From Halocaridina rubra (lineage: Eukaryota; Arthropoda; Malacostraca; Decapoda; Atyidae), in NCBI GenBank assembly GCA_037179515.1, contig JAXCGZ010019193.1, positions 20,240 to 84,239 on the forward strand: DNA of 64,000 bases, read 5' to 3'. Each line of letters begins with the position of its first letter. Within the stretch, counting starts at the first letter, position 1. Of this stretch, positions 1 through 31,479 are shown one piece after another. The notes beneath the pieces were generated by a model that worked only from the letters and a program-made list of their open reading frames with translations, was not told the DNA's origin and searched no databases. The position numbers were made by a program, and so were the translations under genes.

Positions 1-2552
<2,552 letters not shown>

Positions 2553-2614
<62 letters not shown>
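2553..2614. repeat. (TA)n between two outward-facing Tigger termini
   Basis: 62 bp of TA with ...GATTACTG on its left and CAGTAATCCC... on its right. Confidence 0.97.
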
Positions 2615-5469
<2,855 letters not shown>

Positions 5470-5609
5470 ACAAGGGTGATAATTAATAGTTTTAAAAATT
5501 CATGATCAAACCAGAACTCGTAATACTTGATAAATTTAGGTTCAGAAGGGAAATTAGTGAAAATTGGCTTGGTAATACCGTAGATTCCCAATAGGATAAT
5601 AAATGCCAA
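5470..5609 (+). pseudogene. LINE ORF2 C-terminal remnant
   Basis: Third copy of the remnant, shortened in the middle (the GGGTAATGGATTTAAG part is missing). It ends GGATAATAAATGCCAA, followed by TA and a Tigger terminus. Confidence 0.6.
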
Positions 5610-5611
5610 TA

Positions 5612-9502
<3,891 letters not shown>

Positions 9503-9514
9503 TATATATATACA

Positions 9515-10993
9515 CAGTGTCCCCCCCCCCCCCGTATCGCTTTTCTTTGTTCGCGTTTTCACTGTCCCACGTTTTTTTTTTTTAGCAAATTATTATTTAA
9601 TTTTTTGGGTATATGCAAAAATATTAAAATATTAAAAAAAAAAATTCTCAGTATTTTCTTTTTTTATTGAAAAAACATATTTCATTATCTAACTGATAAA
9701 AAAAAATTATTTCCCAGCCTACGAATAATAAGACAGAAAAAATAGTAAAAAACATAAATTTAGATAGATAGCTAGATAGATACGTTTATTGACCACCTCT
9801 TTTCAAAAGTATAATCTTTACAAAAGGAATATTTGGTCCAAATTGCAATGAATAAATACAATAGATTTTGTACAATCATCAAATAAGTAAATGAATTTTC
9901 AATTAATATATATTGTACTAATAACTGAATGATATACGTACATACAGTATAACTCACAGTATTGCATCATGCAAAATAGTGTTCGATAGCGTACAATGAA
10001 TTGGGGTCGCAGCTACGTGAGCTAGCATATTTATATTTGCAGTAGTTTCATGATTTTATTGATAAAAAAACGTATTTCTTAGCCTAAGAATAATAAAACA
10101 GTACAAAATAGTATAAAACATAAATACTAACAGTACTGCAACATGTAAAATACGATACCGCTATCAGCGTTTCGGACAAAGGCTCGTTCAGTCTAACTCA
10201 CGTGTGCGCCGTTCACGTTGTGCTTATTAAAGGTTTTGCTTGTGTTCAATAGCGTACAATGTATTGAGGTCGCAGCTATGTGAGCTAGCATATATATTTA
10301 TATTTCCAGTAGTTTCACGATTTTATTGATAAAAAAAAAAATATTTCTTAGCCTAAGAATAATAAAACAGTAAAAAATAGTAAAAAACATAAGTACTAAC
10401 AGTATTGCAACATGTAAAATATGATACCGCTATCAGCATTTCGGAGAAAGGCTTCCACCATCTTCCACTGTCTCGCCTCACTCGTGCGCGCCGTTCACGT
10501 TGTGCTTATTATTATTAATATGTTTTGCTTGTGATTTTTTTACTCGCATATTTAAACCTTTGCAATGCCTCCCAAGCATCCTTCATCTTCTAAGGCTTCT
10601 TGTAGTGAGCCTAAGCGGCAAAGGAAAATGTTAACTATAACAGAAAAGGTAAGTTTACCTATCACGTACATATAAATTTACGTTGCATGCTGTTATTTAT
10701 AAAGTAAAGGGTGGTTGTTTAACAGTGCAGGAAGGGTTTATACAGTAAACATAAAAATAATTGTAAAATACCTATGTACATGAGTATGTCATATAAATTT
10801 ACGCTTGCATGCTGTTATTTATGAAGTAAAGGGTGGTTTGTTAACAGTACAGGGAGGGTTTATACAGTTTATACGGCGTAAACGTAAAAATAAATTAAAA
10901 TATCTATGTACATATAGGCTGATCCTACTCCACAATTTTCCTGGTTTGCGCCAGGTCCGGAACTGAACCCCCGCGATGAGGGGGGGAACACTG
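9515..10993 (+). mobile_element. Tigger-like element, internally deleted (T4)
   Basis: 1479 bp, CAGTGTCCCCCC at 9515 to GGGGGAACACTG at 10993. The 5' part holds AT-rich subterminal units. An ATG at 10565 opens about 28 codons of transposase N-terminus (MPPKHPSSSKAS...KRQRKM) that end in ACAGAAAAG and join directly to GTAAGTTTACC of the 3' subterminal repeats. All of the DNA-binding and DDE core is gone. A LINE-like tail with TAGATAGA repeats interrupts the 5' part at 9763-9955. Confidence 0.8.
9763..9955 (-). mobile_element. LINE-like 3' tail with (TATC)n, nested in T4
   Basis: On the minus strand this reads CATTCAGTTATTAG...GGTGGTCAATAAAC and ends in TATCTATC repeats, a 3'-tail style typical of some LINEs. 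The family is not identified. The same insertion, at the same place, is found in T6 (15773-15960) and T8 (18171-18370). Confidence 0.55.
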
Positions 10994-11700
<707 letters not shown>

Positions 11701-11724
11701 AAAAAAAATATAAATCTATATAAA

Positions 11725-14515
11725 CAGTGAACCCTTGCTATATCGCGGTTCACCTTTCGCAAATTCAGTGCATAGCGGGTTTTTTTGGTGAACTCAGTAT
11801 GTTATTGAATTTTTTTTTTTTTATTGATAAAAAAAAGTATATCCCAGCCTATGAATGATAAAACAGTAAAATATAGTGACAAACATAAATTTAAACATGT
11901 AACTCTGCACCATAGAAGTACGATTCCGGTATCAGGGTGTCCGAAAACGCAGAGTCACCCCTATGTGAGCTAGTACATATTAAAATTTCCAGTATTTTCA
12001 TTATTTTATTGATAAAAAAAAAGTATTTCCTAGCCTATGAATAATAAAACAGTAAAAAACATAAATTTAAACAAGTAACTCACAGTATTGCACCATGTAA
12101 AATACGATACCGATATTGGCGTTTTGGAAAACAAAAAGGGTCGCACCTACTTGAGCTAGTACATACTAGAATTTCCAGTACTTTCATTATTTTACTGATA
12201 AGAAAAAAAGTATTTCCAAGCCTAAGAATAATAAAACAGTAAAATATAGTAAAAACCATAAATTTAAACATGTAACTCACAGTATTGCACCATGTAAAAT
12301 ACTGTACGATAGCATACACTGTATTGGTATCTTGGAAAATGCAAAGGCTTGCAGCTACATGAGATAGTACATGGGATGCTATTGGCTGAGGGGTGGGAGA
12401 TGACGTATCACAAAATTATTTTTCAGTATGTTCTTTAACATGGGGTCTGATTGGCTTTTTGATTGAAGCTTCATTCTCCAAGCATCTTCCATTGTCTCGC
12501 CTCACCCGTTCAGTCTACTCATGTGTTCGCCGTTCACGTTGTGCTTGTGATTTTGTGAAACTTTCATATTGCAACCTTTACAATGCCTCCCAAGTGTCCC
12601 TCATCTTCTATGGCTTCTGGTAGTAAGCCTAAGCGGCATAGGAAGACGTTGACCATAACAGAAAAGGCAAAACTGTTAGATATGCTGAAGGAAGTAAGAA
12701 GAATCGTGGATGTCGGCCGCCATTTTGGCCTCAACGAATCTACTGTTCGATACATCTAAAAGGATGAGACAAATATCAGGAAAACATCGACTATTTCATT
12801 TAGCAAAACAGCGAAGAGGGTTGTAACACCCCGCAATAAGGTAATAGTGCAGATGGAATCTGCTTTGGCCCTGTGGATTGCTGATTGCAGGAAGAAGAAC
12901 ATCAGCTTAGACACCAATATCATACAAACAAAGGCGAAGAAGCTGTACGAGACATTCGCTGCAAACGAACCCGACGACGATAGTGGCGCACGAGAGGGAG
13001 AGAGAAAAAGATATCGACGACCCACAACCAGGACCCTCAAGTGATTCTTCACCGAGGACACAATCGTTCGTTGCAAGCAAGGGATGGTTCGCCAAATTTC
13101 AAAAACGCTATGGCCTAAAGAGCGTTTCGGTGCATGGTGAAGCTGCCTTTGCAGATACAGCTGCAGCTGAAGAATATGTAAAGTACGGCTTCAAGAAAAT
13201 TACTGAGGAAGGCGAATATACTCCTGAGCAAGTCTTTAACATGGATGAGAGTGGGTTATTTTGGAAGAGAATGCCGTCTCGCACTTTTCTCTTCAAGGAA
13301 GAAGCTAAAGCCCTAGGATTTAAAGAGCGCAAAGACCGTCTTACCCTCGTCATGTGTGGGAATGCTGCAGGCTTCATGTTAAAACCCGGGCTTATCTACA
13401 AGTCTAAGAACCCTAGAGCTTTAAAGAACAAAAACAAGAATTGCTGCCAGTGTATTGGATGCATAACTCTAAGGCCTGGATCACGAAAAGCCTCACATCG
13501 GACTGGTTTCACCAATGCTTTATCTCTCAGGTCAAAGTTTATCTTGCGGAGTAGGGCTTTGAATTTAAGGTCTTTCTTTTGATGGATAATGCAGGTGGCC
13601 ACGCAACTGATATCCAATATGACGGTGTTCAAGTAGAGTTCCTGCCACCGAATAAGACATAACTGATTAAGCCTATGGACCAAGGCATTATTCGTATGTT
13701 CAAGGCCCTCTACACAAGAAATGCCCTGGTGAGCCTGGTTGACTCCATGGATGAGGACAAAGAATTCATACTGAAGACGTACTGGCGTAACTACGCAATT
13801 CTACAAGGGATTCGCTCCTGACGAAGTCCATAACTCGGCAGTTTGCGAAAGCTGTGAAGTTGGCTGCATTTCTAGGAGGAGAAAGCTTTAAAGATATGAC
13901 TCACAAAAACGTGAATGAACTGATCGACTGCCACTCGCAGCCTTTGACTGATGAAGACTTGGAGGAAATGACAAAATCAGCGAGCGAAGAAGAGGAAGAA
14001 CAACCAGAGGAAACGCACGAAGAAGTTGAAGAACCTGGCCTTACACTCGAACGCCTGGCAGCCATGTATAAACATGCAAAAAAACTCCAACAACTGTTGC
14101 AGGAGCATGACGATAATATGGTTCGTTGGTGACCTTCTGCAATATTATCGACGATGCCATGACTCCTTACAAGACCATCTTCGCACAAAAGAAGAAACAG
14201 CGACAGCAATTCCCCATTACCATGTTCTTCTCTCCCAAAATGCAGCCATAAAGCTGTCATTGGCTGTGGAGTATGTACATATCATCATCATCTCATTTAC
14301 GGTAAGCTTACCTATCACGTTCATATAAATTTAGGCTTGCACGCTGTTATCAATAAAGTAAGGAGTGGTTTGTTAACAGTGCAGGAAGGGTTTATACAGA
14401 AATGGTAAAAATAAATGTAAAATACCTATGTATATATTGTGATCCTACTTCACGGATTTCCACCTATCGCGGCCGGTCCCGGAACCGAACCACCGCGATA
14501 AACGAGGGAGCACTG
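11725..14515 (+). mobile_element. Tigger/pogo transposon, near full length, defective (T5)
   Basis: 2791 bp, CAGTGAACCCTTGC at 11725 to GAGGGAGCACTG at 14515, then TA. The 5' end carries three or four AT-rich subterminal units of about 150 bp, each with AATAATAAAACAGTA and CACCATGTAAAATAC. The transposase region follows at 12583-14251. Only one 3' subterminal unit (about 14300-14420) is kept. Confidence 0.85.
12583..14251 (+). pseudogene. Tigger-like transposase (CENP-B HTH + DDE), broken
   Basis: Cut-and-paste transposase of the Tigger/pogo group, which targets TA. The ATG at 12583 opens MPPKCPSSSMASGSKPKRHR, then a psq/CENP-B type HTH (LLDMLKE...VDVGRHFGLNESTVRYI) and an in-frame stop near 12757. 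The HTH_Tc5-like part, GWFAKFQKRYGLKS, follows from about 13081. Catalytic aspartates are visible at 13244 (NMDESG), 13585 (LLMDNAGGH) and 13678 (PMDQG); the last two have 30 residues between them, as expected for pogo. Further lesions are a frameshift near 12990, one near 13442 and a stop at 13660. The region before 13854, which encodes KTYWRNYAI, lacks about 90 bp present in the copy at 33-35 kb. The acidic C-terminal tail ends near 14250. Confidence 0.85.
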
Positions 14516-19937
<5,422 letters not shown>

Positions 19938-20205
19938 ATGCCTAAATCTACCATATGACAGATTAAAAAAACTTAATCTACATTCCCTAGAAAGGCACAG
20001 AGTTAGGGGGGATATGATTGAGGTGTATAAATGGTTTAAAGAGATTAACAAGGGTGATATAAATAGTTTTAAAAATTCATGATCAAATCAGAACTCGTAA
20101 TGGGTAATGGATTTAATCTTGATAAATTTAGGTTCAGAAGGGAAATAGGTGAAAATTGGCTTGGTAATACCGTAGAGTATTCCTAGTAGGATAATAAATG
20201 CCAAT
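19938..20205 (+). pseudogene. LINE ORF2 C-terminal remnant (longest copy)
   Basis: Translation gives NLPYDRLKKLNLHSLERHRV, then RGDMIEVYKWFKEINKGDI, which is the conserved post-RT region of CR1-like LINE ORF2. The frame then shifts; other frames continue with the [17 protein letters not shown] part seen in the shorter remnants. This copy is what identifies the remnants at 1, 1688, 5470 and 37511 as LINE. It ends GATAATAAATGCCAATACC and then a T-run of about 25. Confidence 0.8.
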
Positions 20206-20424
20206 ACCTTTTTTTTTTTTTTTTTTTTTTTTTTTAGGATGGGATAGGATAGGAGGGGAAAAAAAGGTAGGGGATTAAGGATATAAAGGAATGGGAGGGA
20301 AAAGCACGAAAATTAAATAAAGTAAGAGAGAAAAAAGAGAGGGGCAGACCCTCGTGCAAAGTTTTGATCTGGAATTCAGATTCTGAATTGTATTACTTAG
20401 ACACCATAGACATATGACAGATGT
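20206..20424. other. T-run and purine-rich unassigned stretch
   Basis: A T-run (20210-20235) followed by G/A-rich sequence (AGGATGGGATAGGATAGGAG and similar). No coding signal or paired repeat is visible. Confidence 0.5.
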
Positions 20425-20646
20425 AGGGTGGGTGTATATATAATGTATAATGATGATGATCTTTTCTTATCGTAATACTCTTTGTACTGGTGGAAGAAGC
20501 CTCCGCGGGCGCTTATTTACTATATTATTATTATGGTTTTTTTTAATATAGTAAATAAGCGCCCGCGGAGGCTTCTTCCACCAGTACAAAGAGGATTACG
20601 ATAAGAAAAGATCATCATCATTATACATTATATATACACCCACCCT
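20425..20646. repeat. Near-perfect hairpin, 103-bp arms, 16-nt loop
   Basis: Left arm 20425-20527 and right arm 20544-20646 are reverse complements with one visible mismatch (AATACTC against GAGGATT). The arms begin AGGGTGGGTG and end CTATATTA; the loop is TTATTATGGTTTTTTT. Part of the arm, GATGATGATCTTTTCTTATC plus TCTTTGTAC, is the solo Tigger right-end block found at 2421, 4155 and 31.9 kb. Part (CGCCCGCGGAGGC) is found nowhere else in the window. Confidence 0.95.
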
Positions 20647-21745
<1,099 letters not shown>

Positions 21746-21918
21746 AAATGCATCCTCCTTTGCAGCTTTCATAGGCAATCTATATAGTTTTCTTTTAGAC
21801 AAATAGTTGCTGCTCACATATAAGCTAAACTTAATGATTTACTGCAATATCCCTAAACAGTGACCTTTCTATATGTAAACTGATATTGACTTCTATGTTC
21901 TCTAAGTTAAGATCTAAT
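21746..21918. other. Unassigned short stretch
   Basis: No open frame, no repeat with another part of the window that I can see. Confidence 0.4.
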
Positions 21919-22478
21919 TACAGTGATCCCTCAATAGGCGAATTTCCGCGAAGTAGGATCACTCTATATACAAAGGTATTTTACATTTATTTTTACCTTG
22001 AAATGTATAAACCCTCCCTGCACTATTAAAAAACCACCCTTTACTTTATAAATAACAGCATGCAAGCGTAAATTTATATGAAAGTGAGAAGTAAACTTAC
22101 CGTAAATGAGGTGATGATGACGTGTATAGACTCCAGAGAAAATTATTCCGCAGCCAATGACAGCTGTACGGCTGCTTTTTGCGAAAGAAGAACATGGTAA
22201 TGGGGAGTTGCTGTCGCTGTTTCTTCTTCTGTTGGAAGATGGTCTTGTAAGGAATCATGGCATCATCAAGAAGATTGCAGAAGGTCACCGAACGAACCAT
22301 ATTATCGTCATATTCTTGCGAGAGTTGTTGGACTGCTTTCACATGTTCATACATGCCTGCCAGACGTTTGAGTGTAAGGCCAGGTTCTTCGATTTCTTTG
22401 CGCGTTTCCTCTGATTGTTCTTCTTCCTCTTCTTCCCTCACTGATTTTGTCATTTCCTCACTACCAGAAGTCTTAAAA

Positions 22479-25274
<2,796 letters not shown>

Positions 25275-26262
25275 CCTTAGAAGATGAAGGACGCTTGGGA
25301 GGCATTGCAGAGGTTGAAATACGTGAGTAAAAAAAAATCACAAGCACAACGTATTAAGAAGCACAAAGCGAATGGTGCACATGTGAGTTAGACTGAACGG
25401 GTGAGGCGAGACAATGGAAGATGCTGGGAGAAACAAGCTTCAATCAAAAAGCCAATCAGACCCCATGATACAAAACATACAGAAAAACAATTATGTGATT
25501 TGTTGTCTCCCACCCTTTCAAGCCAATAGCATCTCATGAACTACCTCACGTAGGTGCGAGCCTTTGCATTTTCCAAGATGCCAATACAGTGAACGCTATC
25601 GTACAGTATATTACATGTGCAATACTGTGAGCTATATGTTTAAATTTGTTTTTTACAATATTTTACTGTTTTATTATTCTTAGGCTAGAAAATAATTTTT
25701 TATGAATAAAATCATGAAAATACTGGGTACTTTAATATGTACTAGCTCACGTAGCTGCGACCCTTTTCGTTTTCCGAAACGCTGATACCAGTATCGTATA
25801 TTACATGTTGCAATACTGTCAGTTACATGCTAAAATTTATGTTTGTTACTATTTTTTACTGTTTTATTATTCTTAGGCTAAGAATTTTTTTTTTTTATCA
25901 ATAAAATAATGAAAATACGGGATATTTTAATATGTGCTAGCTCACGTAGGTGCGACCCTTTGGGTTTTCCGAAACGCCGATACCGGTATCGCACTTTCTA
26001 TGGTGCAGTTACCTGCTTAAATTTATGTTTTTTTTTACTATTTTTTACTGTTCTATTATTCTTAGGCTGGGGAAATACATTTTTTATCAATAAAAAAAAA
26101 TGAAATTTTTTTTTAATAAATAATGAAAATCCCGAAAACTTTAATTTTTTAATATTTCCATATTCTCGCATATACCCAGAAAAAAAAAAAAACTCGCCAA
26201 ATAAAACCGCGATGCACTGAATTTTCGATACGTGAACCGCAATATAGCGAGAGATTACTGTA

Positions 26263-26779
26263 TTCTCATTGTAAGGAAAGCAAATATGGTAATGACGCCG
26301 ATAATAACGATACTGTATTGAGTGTTATTATTACTATTATATTATTAACATTATCGTTAAAATTTTTATTACAGCATTATTATTTTCTGGGAAAGCTACA
26401 TTTAATTTAACTGTATGTGTTACCCTCTTACTTATTAGTTCAATTACATGTCTACTTATAAGTCACTTTTAATCTTAGAAGAATAACCATTGTACAAAAA
26501 TGGAAATAAATGTTTGTTTGCCCCCGTATCAACTGATGCTTATTCAGGCACAATATCTTACTCATAAAATATTTATTTACTCACCCCATTTAGGGTTTAT
26601 CTAATTTTCAAGATTATAGATTATTATTAATATTCCATGGTTCTAAACATTATTCTATCTATCGACCATGCTGCAAGAAATCTTAACGTAAATAAAGTCA
26701 GCTGAGAGAAAAAGAAAACGTATACAATTCGTTCAAAGAAAACGTATATCGTACTGTACATGGAAAACTTAAATTAAAT
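26263..26779. other. Non-coding AT-rich stretch
   Basis: AT-rich sequence without long frames or recognisable repeats. Confidence 0.5.
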
Positions 26780-26926
26780 ATATTTACACTTGCACGCTGT
26801 TATCAATAAAGTAAAGGGTGCTTTGCTAACAGTGCAAGGAGGGTTTATACAGTAAAGGTAAAAAGATACGTAAAATACATATAATAAATATGGTGCTCCT
26901 ACTTCGCGATAAATGAGGGAGCACTG
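26780..26926 (+). mobile_element. Tigger-like 3' end fragment
   Basis: One subterminal unit (CACGCTGTTATCAATAAAG, AACAGTGCAAGGAGGGTTTA) followed by CTACTTCGCGATAAATGAG and the terminus GGAGCACTG, then TA. The rest of the element is absent. Confidence 0.75.
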
Positions 26927-27507
26927 TATAATTAAAAACATACAGTATATGCATACACACATACATATAAAGATATACACATGCACTAGTTTGATACGCA
27001 AAATAATTGAATAATTAAATAAATACCGAAAATACACCTGTCAACAGTACTGAGTTAAGTTGCCAAGTAGTACAGCTGTCTTATTTTCTTCAATTTTTTT
27101 TTTTCTTTTCTATTAGCTTTCTCTTTTACTATTTTTTTTTTGTATATGTATTGAGTTAAATGTAAAGTCTGATCCTGTGATAACATATCTTGGTTAGCAA
27201 GCAAGTTTATCAGTTAAGAAGAATATATAGCAGAAACAGGTGGGTGTCTCATCAGACACATATTCGAATTTTCCTTCAGGTTTGACTTTTGTTTTTGTTG
27301 CATTTTTTTTTTCTTTTTATCCTCAAATTACCATAGTCAAACTTTTGAGTTAAGATGTGTGTTACCATAAAAGAGATAAATTGAGTCACTAAATAGCACT
27401 TATATGAAGATATAAAAATTCTGTGTGAAGCTTAAATAAAAGTTTTTCTCTTTTTTTTTTTTCTTTCACTTCTCCTTTCTATATTCTGTGAGAGGGAGAA
27501 CATAAAA
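26927..27507. other. Spacer and probable 5' UTR of the LINE
   Basis: T-rich sequence with no long frame. The last 200-300 bp may be the LINE 5' UTR, but no boundary or target duplication is visible. Confidence 0.4.
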
Positions 27508-28371
27508 ATGAGGCCATCTCTGTCCCAAACCTCTCCCACCCATAGGTCGGGAGGAGGGGTAGCTAATAGGAGACTAAAACAGAAAATCAAGGATTTAGAG
27601 GCAATGGTTATAAGCCTTGATGATAAACTTCGGAATATGGATAGAGAAATGAAAGAGAATGAAACACTCAGAGAGGAAATAAGATTTTTGGAGGGAGCAA
27701 ATAAAGCACAAGGGCAGGAGAGAAAGGAACTAGAAAAACTAATAAAGAAGCTGGAAGGGAAAAAGAGTGAACTAGAAACCAGAATTTCTAAACAAGAAGA
27801 TAGAAACAAACAGCTGAATGACAACCTAAATGAATTAGATGTTAGTTTACTGCTCTCTTCTGAGAGAGACGAGATTGCAGCTTGGAATGTCCAGATTAAG
27901 GAAAACATTGAACAGTTTAGAAAAGAGTTCCAGGAGCTGAATATGGAACATGATGCCATGAAAACTTCCTTTGCTGTTGCACTAAAGGGGAATATGGCGG
28001 TAAAAGAGGCTGTAAAGGTGGTGGCACTGGAAAACATACAAAAAGTTGACGATAAAGAGACAGTAATCGAAAAAATGAAAGACGTTGTGATGGAAAGGGC
28101 AAACCCACTGATCAAACAGGCACTTGATAAAGAGAAGACAGAGGTAATCTCAGACATAAGCGAATCCCAGGAGCCAACATGGCAAGGGAGACTTGAAGAA
28201 AATAAAGCTAGGGTTGTAGACCTGATAAGAAAGCTTGGAGTAGTTTGTGGTCCTGAGGATATTGTAAACATACACCAACTAGGCAAATATTCGAGGGAAG
28301 GAAAGTCGAGACCAACAAAAGTAACCTTTGAGAGAGAGGAAACATGTGGGGAAAAACTGTTGAGAAAAGTC
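27508..28371 (+). CDS. LINE ORF1 protein, coiled-coil RNA-binding type
   Basis: 288 codons from ATG at 27508. Residues of roughly 20-150 are E/K/L-rich with heptad spacing (KIKDLEAMVISLDDKLRNMD and onward), a strong coiled-coil pattern. After about residue 230 comes IRKLGVVCGPEDIVNIHQLG and then RPTKVTFER, resembling the nucleic-acid-binding C-terminal half of LINE ORF1 proteins. The frame stops at LLRKV. The expected continuation (KDLQEFKEVFIRRYRTQEEM) is found in the next frame, overlapping by 28 bp, so either ORF1 has lost its last 60 or so codons by a frameshift, or the two ORFs normally overlap. Likely product: nucleic-acid chaperone of the LINE particle. Confidence 0.75.
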
Positions 28372-31300
28372 TAAAAGACCTTCAAGAATTCAAAGAAGTG
28401 TTCATTAGACGATACAGAACACAGGAGGAGATGGGAAAGATCAAAAACTTGTTGGAAGAGGCAAGAGGGTTAAATGAAGAAAGAAATGAAGAAGAGAAGA
28501 AAAATTTTCATTTCAGTTCTTCCAGACAATGGGGTGATAAAGAAGATACTGACAGAAGATCAGGGGATGGGGCCTCATTAAGATTGTTATACATAAATGC
28601 TAATGGATTAGCTGGTAAGGCAGTAGAATTAAAAGATAGGCTTCACAACAGTAAGGCAGATATAGTAGCAATTACAGAGACTAAGTTGTGTGAGGACATA
28701 AACAGTGTCACAGTTTTTCTTAAGGGCTTCAGAATATTAAGGGTTGAAAGATCTGAGAGGACTGGTGGAGGGATAGCACTGCTCATAAGTGAAAGGATTC
28801 AAGTTGAAGAAATAAACTTGGCTATAGAAAGTGAGTTCAAGGAATTTCTTGATGCTTGCATAAATACTGGGTCAGAGAGCATTATAATAACTGTTGTATA
28901 TAACCCACCAAGGAACCAGAATAGGCTAGAAGTTTATGAGAAAAGTCATATAGGTACTATTGAAGTCATAAACTCAGTTGTTAACATGGCACGGGAAAAT
29001 AAATGTAGGATTTTGATTATGGGAGATTTTAATCATCAAGAGATAGATTGGATAAATCTTGACCCACACAGTGGTGAGGACTCATTCGGGGCAAGATTCC
29101 TAGATTGCGTACAAGGGAATTTCCTACACCAACATGTAATGGAACCAACGAGGGCCAGGGGTGGGGATGAGCCATCACTACTTGATCTAGTATTCACAGA
29201 TAATGTGTTGGATATTGAAAAAATTGAGTATGAACCACCAACTGGAAAGAGTGACCACTGTGTGTTGTTGATGGAGTATATCATTGAAGATATTCTGCCG
29301 GAGAGTAGAGGCACTGAGGACATGAGGAGGAACTATCAGAAAGGAGATTACATCAAAATGCATGAGCTTTTTGCAGTTATTGACTGGAGAACCTTATTTT
29401 ACAACAAATCTGTACAAGAAATGTATGACATCTTTTGTGAGAAATATGGGAAGATAGTAGATTGCTGCATACCTGTCACCAAAGTAGGTGTAATTCATGC
29501 CAGTGAGAAATGGTTCGATAATGAGTGTAAAAGAGTTAAGGAGTGGAGAGACAAATGCTGGAAAAGGTATGGGAGGAGGAAATACATAAATGCCTGGCAA
29601 ACCTACAAAAGAGCAAGAAATGACTACCTAAATAAAAGGAGAGAGTCAGAGAGAGACTATGAGAGGGACATCACCAGGAAGGCTAACGAAAATCCCAAGC
29701 TTTTCCACAGCTTTATCAGAGGAAAACTGAAGGTAAAAGAACAGGTTTTAAAGCTAAAGAGAGCGGATGGAAGCATCACTGAGACAGATGAAGAGATCTG
29801 CAAAGAATTGAACAAAGAGTTTCAGTCAGTATTTACAGTAGAAAATACCCCACCACCTCAGATTGCAGTGATAGAAGCTCAATGGCCATTATTAGAGAAC
29901 ATCAACCTTACAGCCACAGAGGTATGCAAAGCGCTGATGGATTTAGATGTTCATAAAGCTACAGGTCCTGATGACATATCCCCTCATGCACTTAAAAAAT
30001 GTGCACACTCAATATCAGTGGCACTGGCTATCATATTTAAAAAGTCACTGGAGTCAGGGGAGATTCCAAGATGCTGGAAACAAGCAAATGTGATACCTAT
30101 CTTCAAAAGGGGATGGAGGGATACGGCTCTGAACTATAGACCAGTTTCCTTGACCAGCAGAGTTTGCAAAGTTATGGAGAAACTACTAAGGAAACATATC
30201 CTTCAATTTTTTGTCAGTGAGGCAACATGGCTTCAAAGAAGGTAGATCAAGAGTAACAAACTTATTAGAATTTTATGATGAGGTAAGCCGAATCTTACAG
30301 GAAACAGAGGGCTGAGCAGATTGCATATTCCTAGACTTCCAGAAAGCATTTGACACTGTTCCACATGGGAGACTTATTAGGAAGCTGCAAGCAATGGCTA
30401 GAATAGGTGGAAATGTTTTGGAATGGCTAAAAACTTACTTAGAAGGACGGGAACAAAGGGTTAGAGTAAGACACTCAGTGTCTGAATGGAGACGAGTTAG
30501 TAGTGGAGTTCCACAGGATTCAGTTTTAGGGCCACTTTTGTTCCTTGTATATGTAAATGACCTACCAGAGTCTGTAAATTCATTCATGAATATGTTTGCA
30601 GATGATGCAAAGATTGTGAAGAAAGTAAAAAACGAGAACAATGGTAGAGAACTTCAGGAAGATCTAAATAGTCTGCATGAGTGGTCACAAAAGTGGCTAA
30701 TGATATTCAATACTTCAAAATGTAAGGTAATGAGAATGGGTACAAGTGCAAGAAGGCCCAAGCTTGACTACTCGGTGGCTGGAGTACAACTTCAAGAGAC
30801 AGAAAATGAGAGAGATCTAGGAGTAAACATACTGGCAGATTTGTCTCCAGAAACACATATAAATGGCATAGTAAGGGCAGCATATGCATTCTTATCAAAT
30901 GTAAGGGTAGCCTTTAGGCACATGGACAAGGAAATGTTCAGAAATATTTATGTAACCTATGTGAGGCCAAAACTCGAATAAGCAGTCCCCTTTTGGACTC
31001 CACACTTGAAAAAGCACATAGCTAAGCTTGAAAAAGTTCAAAGACATGCCACGAAACTGGTGCCAGAAATACGCAATCTTAGTTATGATGAGAGGCTGAG
31101 GGAATTAGACTTACCATCACTCAAAGCTAGAAGATTGAGGGGGGGATATGGTGACAGTCTTTAAATTCCTTCATGGTTATGATAGAGTGGATAGGGATCG
31201 ATATTTTGATATGGCTGGCTCTAGAACTAGAGGTCATAGTTTGAAGCTTCGTAAGAAAACTTCTTTGCAGGATGTAAGGAAATACTCTTTCAGTGTAAGA

Positions 31301-31390
31301 GTAGTTGATAATTGGAATTCGCTAAGCGAGGAGGTAGTTAATGCTATCTCAATCCATAGTTTTAAGGACAGGTATGATAAGTATCACTAA
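28344..31390 (+). pseudogene. LINE ORF2: endonuclease-reverse transcriptase, broken
   Basis: The first frame (28344-30245) carries the ORF1-like tail, then the AP endonuclease: INANGL (about residue 80), TETKL (about 108), GDFN (about 226) and SDHC (about 302). RT begins at KATGPDDISPHAL (about 540) with NYRPVSLTS (about 597). A frameshift near 30213 breaks the text before the HGF block. The next part has an in-frame TGA near 30315. RT core: FLDFQKAFDTVPH, then SGVPQDSVLGP (D where most families have G) and FADD at 30595-30606. A TAA near 30979 and a +1 slip at about 31140 precede the final segment, which ends at 31390. Full-length product would be about 1000 aa. Not functional as it stands. 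Confidence 0.85.
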
Positions 31391-31479
31391 GTATAAAATG
31401 GAACCAATCAGGAGAAGGAAAGATACGAGCTTTGGGCTCTTTCCTGTAAACACAATTAGATAATTACACACGAGTGCCA

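Noticed and set aside
27432..28286. 284-codon minus-strand frame opposite LINE ORF1
   Set aside because: S/F/L-rich mirror of a coiled-coil coding strand with no recognisable domain; a shadow frame.
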